Below are positions 54,533-64,000 of a stretch of 64,000 nt of DNA, piece after piece; position 1 is the stretch's first letter; each line of letters begins with the position of its first letter. Both the position numbers and the translations under genes were made by a program. The notes under the pieces were generated by a model that searched no databases, had not been told where the DNA came from, and worked only from the letters and a program-made list of their open reading frames with translations. The DNA lies in NCBI GenBank assembly GCA_965153455.1, contig OZ234502.1, positions 4,815,267 to 4,879,266 on the forward strand. The letters are read 5' to 3'. Origin of the DNA: Sphagnum compactum. Lineage: Eukaryota > Bryophyta > Sphagnopsida > Sphagnales.

Positions 54533-56476
54533 CACAACGCCAAAACGTGGCATTTACAACTACATATATGATTACAAAACCAGTCGTAAATGCCACCAAT
54601 TGCTAAAATGGTCATAATCATAACCACCATTGTGACTAACATACAATTACAGAATATTATTTATATAAAATATATTAAAAAATAAATTTGTCTATATAAT
54701 AAAATTATGTATATTTATAAAATTATATATATATATACATATATAATTCTTTAACTTAGTTTAATTTAATTTTTCGAATATTGATTTACAAAAATAATTA
54801 TTCATTTAATTTAACTTTTGACTATTTATATACATATGGTTTGTACAAGAATTGTATAATACACGAATCATATAATCATATATACAACTGTAACCATGGC
54901 GGCAACAAATATTTATCCTTGGACCTCCTTGCCCAAGGCCTTTGCCATCAACCTACCACATCACATGTGACATAGTTTTGTCACATAAAAGGTTTATCAT
55001 GTTTCAATGTTTGAATGTATAAAAATTCAAAGTTTAAAATTTAATTTCTTTTCCATACTTAATCAAATGAACATATGAATATGAATTGTTAAAATTTGAA
55101 GCATAATCTACATATGTGGATGAACTAAAAATTTACATAACAAATTTTGTACATAAAATATCACTTCTGAATTTTGAATATCCGTTATGATTCAATACAT
55201 GATAAACTTTAATAAATATATGTATAATTTATATATAAAAATTTGAATATTTTTTAAATTTAAATCGTTAATCTGAAATACGAATATAATATGATACTAT
55301 TAATATATTATATGTATATATATTATGTATCATATGTATATAATATACACATATTATATATATGTTTAAAATATATACATAATACAACAAATATTTTGTA
55401 AGAAAATTAAAATTAAAAAATTATAAATTATATTTAATCATATTTTTAGATTAAACTTGGTTAGATTCAAGTTAAAGTTCATTAATTTTGTTTAATTTTG
55501 GTTAAAGTAATATAAATGAAGCTAAAGTAGGATAAATTTTTTAATATTTTGATAACTTGGTTAAAACTTGGTTAAGCTTGGTAAATGAAAATAATTTTTT
55601 TAAACTAAATGATTTTGGTTAAATTTGGTTAAACCTAGCAAAATTTTATTTAAATTTGATTAATTTTTGCTGAAATTGAATAAATTTGGTTATGGATTTG
55701 GTTAAATTTTAATAAATTAGGCTAAACTTGGATAAATTAAAACATTTAGGTTAAACTTCCATATTGAAGTTAAAATTGGTGAAATAAAATTACGTGAAAA
55801 CACTTAAGGTAAACATGGTCAATTAAACTTGGTTAAATTTGAAATTTTGTGCCAAATAAAATTTTTTAATGTATTTTGCTGGAATTGAAGCCAACTAGGC
55901 TAAATTGAGTTAATTAATCTACATTTGGTTAAATTGAACTAAATTAGCTTACATATGTTAAAATATGTTACATTAAGTTAACATATAAAATTATTTATAA
56001 TAAATTAGGTTATTTACAATAAACTATATAGGCTAGTTAAGGTGAATTAGCCTTAAGTGGTTAAGTTATGATTGGATTAAGTTAAGATAAATTAATTTAA
56101 ATTAAACTAGGTTTAGTTTAATTCATACTAAAATAGGTTAAAATATTAAACTGGGAATTATGTAAATTATATTAAATTAAGGTAAATTAAGTTAAGTTAG
56201 GCTTCTAACACAAATTTGACCATGTTGATATGTGTTTTATTTTTATTTTAAAAACTTGTTGAAACAAAATCAAATAATTACTTTAATATGGTTACATTAG
56301 TTGTGTAGTCATGATTACTTCTAATTGTAATCATAGTCATATTTGTAATCGCAGAGTCATAATTATGACTATAATCATCAAAATGATTATGACTCAAGTC
56401 CACTTACAACTACATGACTATTTTGGACAATAGTCACAATATGTTTTAGTCATAGAAACCACATTTTGGCATAGTG
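54533..56476. mobile_element. CACTA-like non-autonomous element, 1.94 kb, TSD TTA
   Basis: The left terminus CACAACGCCAAAACGTGG and the reverse-complemented right terminus CACTATGCCAAAATGTGG agree at 15 of 18 positions. TTA flanks both ends (54530-54532 and 56477-56479), a perfect 3-bp target duplication. Subterminal regions carry inverted words around GTCATAATCA/TGATTATGAC. The core (about 55440-56200) is a degenerate run of GGTTAAACTTGGTTAAA-like words. No transposase ORF, so it is a deletion derivative or a filler-type element. Confidence 0.75.
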
Positions 56477-56479
56477 TTA

Positions 56480-58683
56480 ATAACTAACAAATTAATTTGA
56501 AATAATCATTTATGAATAATTATTTATAATTATATATTGACAACTATTAATTATTATAAATTACTATCAAATATTAGTTAAAAATTAGATATTAGTTATA
56601 AACTTGTTAACTAATATTAGCAATTAACAAGTTGATGGATAAATTAATTATATAAAATATTCATCATAAATTATTGAATATTAATTATCAATTATTAAAT
56701 ATTAACTAATTAATGTACTGAGTCTAAATACCTACATGTGCCTAAATGTAGCATGTAAATAACTTGATAAATACCTTTTTAGGTGTAATATGCTTAATCG
56801 AGGGCCTACTAGCTATGAATTTAGGTTTGGTATGTACCCTATGGAAAATAAAATTGTAGGTTAAATAACTAAATTAGTATGGTTGATTGGACTAAGTGTC
56901 AAATCAGAATAGCCAATTTGATTAATTGTAAATCAAAATGGCCATTAAATATGGTCAATTTGACTAAGCCTTAATCATCTTGATGGACCTCTAGCCTTTT
57001 TTATTAGATGTTTGGTTTGTCACATGGTCAAAAAGGTCATTTAGTCAAATGTCTCAGTCAAAATTAATTTGTGTCTTTCATGCCCTAGGCCTTTAGTCAA
57101 AACGACCATCCCCCTTGGTCAATGTGGACATTTTAGTCAAGTTAGACCTTATAAGAAGTCACATTTTCTTGTAGTGTTGCTATTTTGAATCTACTTGTTT
57201 CAATTGTTAGTAGTCAAAAAACAACTTGATTACCCTTAAATTAGCTCAAACTTGTCCATTAAACAAGTTACATACAGATTTTCAAGTGTGCATTTTTAGA
57301 GGTTGCATTACCGATTTCTTTGTTTTCATAAAATAGGGTTATAGGGAATTTTTTTTTTAAAGCCAATATGAAAGTTAGGTTAAGGTTGTAGAGAAAGAAA
57401 AATTTGGCAAACGTCAAATGTAGTTTTAAAATGCTATGAATGTGTGCGAAAGATAACCCAAAATAGTGCCCAACAATGCAAAAGCTACTTCACCTACAAG
57501 CCATAGTTGAAGAGGCCATGTTGATGTTGTGAGGAAGAACTTCAACTATCTATTTGATTGTACTGTATGCCTCGTGGATGCCAATGGATGCAACATGACC
57601 AAGATGCTTTTGTGCTACAATCTTCACCATCTCTAACACTTCAACTAAAAGCAAACAAAAATGATAGTTGGATATGGCCCTAAAGGAAAAGGGACAAAGG
57701 TTTCACAACATCGTAAAGGTCAAGGTTTCAAAGAAAGGAGATGTCGGAGGTGGATCATCTAAGGTCCAAGGCTTCATGAAGTAGGATTGTTGGTGATGCA
57801 CAGGCGAGAAGAACAATTAGTAACCTTAAAGGTGCCAAGAAGTGGCTTGTCTCCAAAATCTTTGACAAATTAGGTGTCAAACATTGTGTTGGACCAATCG
57901 AAAGGGTTTTGACTTCATGAAACCCTAGACCCTATTCTTTTTCTAAGATCAACATTATAGATCAAAAGTTTACCACTTATCTACTTGTTATTCTACTGGA
58001 ATAAGGATTTTTACTTACAAATTTCAATGTTTACAAGAAAATAAAAGTTAAAATTTCAAAATAATTATATATATAAATATATATATGGGGCCCTTGGTTA
58101 TGTAGTCAAGGTCCTAAAACATGTTCATTTTTCTTATTTGGAGCTAAAATGGTATTCCAAAAATATGATTTAATGGAGGTCACTGTTATGTGCTTCAATT
58201 TTCAAACATACTTTATTTTTAAAAAAAAGTTCCATCTACAATTTTCATGTCATAAAAGTGTGAACCATATCTATATGTAGGGCATCATATGTGTTATTTT
58301 CAAGTTTCAAGAATTATGGACCTACTTGCATCTACTTGTCTTAAAAGAAGTCTAGACAAATAATTTATAAAGTAACATGAAAGTACAATGATTAATTGGA
58401 TTTTCTAACTTTTTTGTGCAAATCACAAGCTACACATGCCTACTATAGCCTCATGCAAATAGATGATTCATATTGTACTATTATTGCCTACTTTTTCATC
58501 CATTTAGGGAGATAAATGAATATTACAAATTTAAACTCTACTTTTTTTTGTCTATTATATATACCATGTTTGCACCCCTCCCAAAGTTCCAATTGACCAA
58601 CAAAATGATAAAGGCTTGGACAATTTCCCATTACCTTCACTGAAATGATAGTGCATGGTCATGGTGATGGGTGAATGCACATT
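56480..58683. other. AT-rich DNA with one weak coding remnant
   Basis: Mostly featureless. On the minus strand about 57495-57650 a short frame is protein-like (EVLEMVKIVAQKHLGHVASI, one stop, then IVEVLPHNINMASSTMACR). It is too short to name or call as a gene. A (TA)n-type tract lies at about 58065-58085. Confidence 0.35.
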
Positions 58684-59040
58684 AAGGTGGTTCACTTTTT
58701 GTCCCTTTCTGGACTTTTTACAAAATGTACTCTATTCAAGTGCCATAAATGCATTGTAAAATCATCAATTTGACAAAAACATTTATGAATTAAAATTGCC
58801 AACTTGAATAAGAATAATTATTGAGGGGTGAATTTCAATAAACATACACCAATCATATAGTAATGGACTTTTAAAGTTAGCACATGGACTATGTTTTAGG
58901 TTCTACATTAACATTCAAATGCATTTTTGTTGTGATTTCATCTCAATATTTTTTATAGGGACTCAATATATGATACATGATGGAAAAAAAAATATGGATT
59001 GAAAAAAATTACAATAAAAATTTTAAGCAACAAATAACCC
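58684..59040 (+). mobile_element. Family B element, left part only
   Basis: It starts AAGGTGGTTCACTTTTTGTC and shares ordered blocks with 16285-17142 (a CAACTTGAA(T/G)AAGAA region, AATGGACTTTTAAAGTT, then GGGACTCAATATATGATA). No right terminus was found downstream, so the copy is truncated or interrupted near 59040. Confidence 0.55.
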
Positions 59041-59044
59041 TCAA

Positions 59045-59314
59045 TTAATATGGGACTTTGCTTTGGAAGTGGTTTTGATAAGCACTGTAAAAGACCTCCC
59101 AATATTCAATATAGAAACCCATGGCCTTTGCATACATATCATCTTTCACAATGTTCAACATCCAAAACTCCAAATATTTTGAAATACCACTACTGATAAA
59201 GTTTTCCTTCTCTATTGACAATTGATTTTGAAGTGTCATTATCCCAAACAAAACAAAATGGAACAATCTTTGGAATTCCATTCCGTAGCTTGGGGCAACC
59301 TTGATTAAAACCAA
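59045..59314 (-). pseudogene. Short protein-like frame, unrecognised
   Basis: About 85 codons on the minus strand without stops, aromatic- and charge-rich (YGMEFQRLFHFVLFG, YLEFWMLNIVKDDMYAKAMG), unlike the AT-run frames around it. There is no ATG start and no motif I can name. It may be an exon remnant carried by the adjacent family B debris. Confidence 0.25.
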
Positions 59315-62300
59315 TCGAACAACAATCTAGACCAATCAATCCAAAAAAAAGTAAAGTTATTGCATTTAGACTTGGTTTAAGGAAATAAAATATTAATCAT
59401 TATTTCCCCATTATGATAATAATAAATGTGTAATGTTAGATAAATAATTTCTCATCCAAATATAACCATGGATAAAATCTTCTTAGTCCCACCAATTATC
59501 ATTAGGTGTCAAAGTCCTTGATACTCTACCAAATTATTCAATTAGTGAGTTCAATGCATGCAACAAGTTAACCCATTTGGGTAGAACTAGGTTGGGGGTT
59601 CACTAAATTGATGTTTGGGCTTTATAAATTTGTCTTTCATTAAATTGTCAATTTATCTAATATTATTTGAGAAAAATGCATAAATTGCAAAAATTAAAAT
59701 TCAAGGAACCATGTGTATATCTTTGGTATAGAGCATGCTTTCATTTAAGATTGCACAAGTAATTTGTTCAAGATATTTTCCTTTAAGCATTTGAAATGAA
59801 TAAATTATGACACAATTGCTTAACTCTCATTTTTTGTCATCTTCCACTTGATCTTGTGATTCTTATATGGTCAATTGTTTTGGAAAAACCCCATTTGTGA
59901 TATGAAAATGATCAAACTTTTCACACATGGTTCAATAAATATTATAAATTTCCTACATGTTATAAATCAATCATTTTTTGAAATATATCTGCTTTCTAAT
60001 ACAATCTTACAAATATAATTTTTGCACAAATATATTCTAAAATATGATTTTTTCAACAATTGATTTCTTTATGTTTTGGGTTGTACCATAATATGTAAAA
60101 GCATTTGTGAAAGTTCTTTTTATATTGACATGGTTGAAATTTGAAAATATCAAGTCTAAAAAGAAAACAATATTTGTGCCAACATAAGTGCGTCCCCCAT
60201 ATTGAGCTTTCAAGATTGAGGACCAAGACTTATGCAAATATGTTGCTCCAGTCTTAAGAAGTTAAAACCCACATTTTCTATGTACTCAAAATAACACGTA
60301 TGAATACACATGTATTTCAGTATTTCAAACACTGAACTTGACTTAAACCCTACAATATGCCAACTGGATGCATTTTTTGGCTTGTGGATGACCCATGAGT
60401 GTTGAAGGGACTATTTTGTATATGTGAAGCTCATATACATTTATATATTTATCAATGGAAGTTTTACATTTGTGTTCCCGATGTGTTTTGTGCATTGTTC
60501 ATTTCAAGCCCATACATACTCAAATTTCCTTGACTTTGCTACATTGCTTTGGATTCAAATAGCTGACATTCTGAACCATTGACAGATGGTCTAGCCATTT
60601 GACCGCTTTCATGCAGCTACCATTCACTCGAATCTTTGCAGACTATACATCTTCAATCCCGACATTCCTCCAGTTTGTAGTTTATAACTGTGTAATTCCA
60701 CTGGTTTGAGTGTTCTTTTCAGACACTTTTTTCAAACTTTTTCCCATCTGCTGCTTCCACTTTTGCTGTGGTTGGTTTCACTTGTAAGGGGGGTCGACTG
60801 TGCAGAACATGCTTGGGATGTAAATCGACAGTGAGGAAAACTGGTTATGCTCTACAATGGGCTCAGGTACAACCCATTACCAGCTAAGAAAATGACACAC
60901 CCCTTGTTTTTTTGTTCTTTCAAGTGTTGAACCTTGGGTGATTCTTTAATTCTATGAAGAACCTATGGTTTCAATGAAAGATGAATTGGAATTGTCTCAG
61001 TTTTTGGTTTTGGTTTGTATCTTTAAATCATGTGCAAATTAGAAGGGTCCAGTTTCAATTGTACTTTTTTTTGCCCCTAAGATGGTTTTGGTTTTGGTTC
61101 CAGTTCTGAAAATCAGTCCTAGTTTTGATCTGGAGTTCTTACCAATTGGAATCAGAATTGACGATTGATCATCGCTGGTTAACCATCAATTCTGGCCCCT
61201 GTTACGTTTTTAAGAATGTAATGGTTCTAGTTGCACACATCAAAATAGAACTGAGAACCTGATTTTGGATCCAGTTCTTCAGAAAATAAATTTCAGTTTT
61301 GGTTATGGTTCCAATTTTGAAAATCAGTCCCAGTTTTGATATATTTTTTCCTAACCAAAACTGCAGTGTTTACCCACCAAAGCATGTACACATCAATGTT
61401 GGGTGGTTTTTGACTTTTTAGAATAACCTTTGATTTCAGTTTTGAATCAACCATAAATAATAATTTTGGGTCCAGGGGAATATTAAGAACAAATTTATTT
61501 TATTTTGAACTATTAAATATGGACAATTGATCAATTAATCATAAATTGGTCAAGTATTCAAAAAAGACTTTTATACAAGATCCAATAATTATTGGATTTT
61601 AAAAAAACTTATTTTCTTAGTATTTTAATAATAGGAACACAATAATACACCATAATTACAATATATTTAGTTTTATAAAAATCTAAATTTGTCCTTTGCA
61701 ATCTTTGCAATCATTTTTTAGTTAGACACTCCTTATTGAACCCCAACTATGAATGACCTCATAAACTTTTGAAAATAAACACACATGCCAAGAAAACCAT
61801 GCTACAAACATTAGAAATTGTATTAAGAATCTCTTTATAAAAATTAATTGCAATATATTGGATCAGACAGACCTTCAGTTGACCCCAAAAAAAAAAAAAA
61901 ACCTTGTCACATGCATTGTGCTCTTATATCTCTCAAGTTCACAGACCATGAAAACCTCAACCAATAGAGAATCCTGGAACCCCGAGACCATAAAAATCAT
62001 AAACCTTGACAAATACAAAATCCCAGAACCCCAAAGATCACAGAAACCATAGTTAGTGATGGGCATGAGATAGTTCACTCAAAACCCTAACCCCTGTGCC
62101 CTAACAAGAACCGGAACCAATATTCTAAAGAAAATCGGGTTCAATTCTATATCAAACCCTATCTAGAACTGACCACTTTTGGTTTTCCCAGTTTCCACTT
62201 GTGATGTAAATCAACGGTTCGGAACACTGGTTCCACTCTGAAAGTGGCCTTTGTAGGACCAGTTATGAGGTAGTGGAACAATATAGCCCCACGAAGCTGG

Positions 62301-62880
62301 ACAAATTCCGAGATGGATCATGCCTGGCAGATTTGAAGTGTAACTGGAAGCATCTCCAGCAGTGCTCAGTATGTGACCCTGCAAAAATATTTCTCACATC
62401 CAAGTTTAGTGATTTTATTTTATTTTTGCAACTACGCCCCTAAACTAAAATGAGGACTGAAAATAGGTGGGAGACAAGGAATTGCAACCCACATGGATCA
62501 TTCAAACTATCTGACCAATCAACAGCAGGTGTTATGCTTTGCTGTGCAACCTTTTACCAGCCTCAGCAAACTATCCAAAAATGACCCAAACTGGTATGGT
62601 CTAACTTTTCATGTCCAATTTTAATTTGTTGAGTCACATACTGAGCACCAATGGAGCTGCTAGACAATGCCTCGTATTCAAGGAAGCATGTGTTAATAAA
62701 TTAGCGATTCCAAAAATTTGATGGTTCCCAGATACGTGGGGGTCGGTTGACTTAGGGCGCCATGCCGAGTTGGCTATTAAGTTCCTCCAAGATGTTGTGT
62801 CAACACGTCATTCAAAATATAATTTAATAATTTGTCCGCAGTCGTATTTCAACGCCGGCAGGTCTTGAAGCTCGATTTCA
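59315..62880. other. Intergenic DNA with transposon debris
   Basis: It holds a family C-like end (GTACACATCAATGTTGGGTG) at about 61387-61406 with no partner. A direct repeat of a GGTTTTGGTT/GGTTCCA...GAAAATCAGTCC block occurs at about 61085 and 61300. No gene. From about 62700 the DNA becomes less AT-rich. Confidence 0.4.
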
Positions 62881-62997
62881 AGCCTCTACCTCCTTTGATC
62901 TAGCACTGACGTATATTTTGGTGATTAGAATCCCGACTTGCCTCTAGTCCCTTTGATCTAGCACTGACGTGTAATTTAGTGATCAGCATCCGGTTGT
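62881..62997. repeat. 58-bp tandem duplication carrying TGACGT
   Basis: The word TTTGATCTAGCACTGACGT occurs at 62894 and again at 62952. The flanking bases align too (CCTCTA... before, GTGAT(T/C)AG(A/C)ATCC after). Each unit holds TGACGT, the TGA-class bZIP core. It lies about 650-730 bp upstream of the secreted-protein ORF. Confidence 0.75.
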
Positions 62998-63480
62998 TCA
63001 ACAAACGAGACTTTACTTTCTCGGTGGCCAACTGTCTGATGACGAGCAGCTCCCAGCAAACTCGACGTCGTTGCAATGCTCTCGCCTTTGAATAATGCAT
63101 AACCGCGATGGTCATATTATTCCCTTTTTTTTTGGTACCATCCGATTGACATGCGATTAGCCAAGACTTGGCGTGCAAGGGAGATTAATTAATTTGGGAG
63201 TCGGCGATGTCGGGAAGTCTGGAGGTCAAAACAAAAGTGCATTCGCGTGAGGATGAAGGATCAGGCTGCTTCTTTGCAGTGGTCGAAAAATTGAAGACCC
63301 GACCGCCCCTGGGCCCAGGGCGATCATGCCTGTAAAATGTCGCACCAGTCGATGCTTAGTGCATTAAGCAGCTTGATTGTATTCCATACGTCCCAGATTG
63401 CTCTGCAAGTTGTGATACCTCGTGCATATCCATCAGACTTTACATTGCGATTCGACACTTTCAGGATTGGACAATCAATT
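62998..63480. other. Upstream region of the terminal secreted-protein gene
   Basis: Less AT-rich DNA than the desert to the left. I see no clear TATA box. An antisense frame at 62900-63178 has no motif. Confidence 0.35.
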
Positions 63481-63584
63481 GAATAGCATTCGCTGTTGCT
63501 CTACTTGGAAATGGTGGCTCTCTGTTGCTCTTGAATAGCATTTGCTGTTGCTCTACTAGGATAGTGGATCTCTCTGTTGATCTC
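63481..63584. repeat. 52-bp tandem duplication in the leader/promoter
   Basis: GAATAGCATTCGCTGTTGCT at 63481 recurs as GAATAGCATTTGCTGTTGCT at 63533, followed in both copies by CTACT(T/A)GGA-like bases and a CTCTCTGTTG word. It ends about 40 bp before the first ATG of the downstream ORF. Confidence 0.75.
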
Positions 63585-63623
63585 TTTGGCAAATGCTTTA
63601 ATCTAGCAACTTAGATAATTTCT

Positions 63624-64000
63624 ATGACAATAATCATGGCTCCGAGGCTCTTCTCGGTGATAGGAACAGTGTGTTTCATGACCCTGGCACTGTTGGACGC
63701 AACACAACTGCAGGGCGTACCTGCGACGAGGTTACCTTTACCAGGAAACCACGACGCGCCAGTCATCATCGATACGGGTGACCTTAAACCAGATTTCATG
63801 CTCGACATATTCACGGACTGCCAACAAGATGAATCAGGCTGTTCTCATAATCACGAAAACTCTCGAAGATTTGAAGGTGCAATTCCTGCAGCACGTCCTC
63901 CTATAAGCAACGTTGAAACAACAAAAGTCGGGGGTGAGAACTCCTCTAATGACCTCCTCCACGGCCGTCCTTTCAAATTTCACGCTCAAAGGGCAGATAG
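63624..64000 (+). CDS. Secreted protein, unrecognised, truncated by window end
   Basis: Open from ATG 63624 (second in-frame ATG at 63636; stop TAG upstream at 63612) to the window end, at least 125 codons. The first 30 or so residues look like a signal peptide: MTIIMAPRLF, a hydrophobic core (SVIGTVCFMTLALL), then a small-residue region near DATQ. The visible mature part is hydrophilic with two Cys (TDCQQDESGC), a His/Asn-rich stretch and several Pro pairs (AARPPIS). I see no domain or known peptide motif in this part. If it is a peptide precursor, its active end would lie beyond the window. The tandem-duplicated upstream region may be its leader. Confidence 0.55.
   Translation, partial: MTIIMAPRLFSVIGTVCFMTLALLDATQLQGVPATRLPLPGNHDAPVIIDTGDLKPDFMLDIFTDCQQDESGCSHNHENSRRFEGAIPAARPPISNVETTKVGGENSSNDLLHGRPFKFHAQRAD

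Noticed and set aside
62084-62110. Telomere-like AACCCTAA words
   Set aside because: Only isolated imperfect copies (ACCCTAACCCCTGTGCCCTAAC), not an array.

Overview
The window looks like a nuclear chromosome segment of a land plant. Three things point there: an intact U-box/ARM E3 ligase gene of the PUB20-24 type, a Ty3/Gypsy LTR retrotransposon primed by initiator-Met tRNA, and a secreted-peptide precursor of the plant SGPS (IDA/PIP) type. The DNA is AT-rich, gene-poor and full of transposon debris, as in a large plant genome. A non-seed lineage (lycophyte, fern or bryophyte) is my guess from the style of the retrotransposon and of an FCP1-like pseudogene; the sequence does not prove it.

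Layout. 0-6 kb: less AT-rich flank with a small secreted-peptide gene (3495-3806, +) and two weak coding remnants. 6-23 kb: gene desert with inverted-repeat elements, a TAGG-rich degenerate repeat, and a frameshifted FCP1/NIF-phosphatase-like pseudogene (20.3-21.2 kb, -). 23.3-24.6 kb: intact single-exon U-box gene (-) with a TATA-bearing upstream region. 25-36 kb: small TIR elements of at least two recurring families, plus a GC-rich minisatellite. 36.7-39.1 kb: CACTA-like non-autonomous element. 39.5-47.7 kb: an 8.2 kb Ty3/Gypsy element with near-identical LTRs but a broken pol. 48-62 kb: AT-rich desert with a decayed coding region (51.2-52.2 kb, -) and a second CACTA-like element (54.5-56.5 kb) with a perfect 3-bp target duplication. 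62.8-64 kb: less AT-rich DNA with tandem duplications leading into a second secreted-protein gene that runs off the window (63624, +).

The host genes I can support are few: the peptide precursor, the U-box ligase and the truncated secreted protein. A small apoplastic peptide and a PUB-type ligase could both belong to receptor-kinase signalling, but nothing in the sequence links them. Almost everything else is mobile DNA. The most useful observations are the candidate IDA-like peptide, the young-looking but defective retrotransposon, two CACTA-like elements with low-complexity cores, and three recurring TIR families (called A, B and C here) defined by comparing copies within the window.
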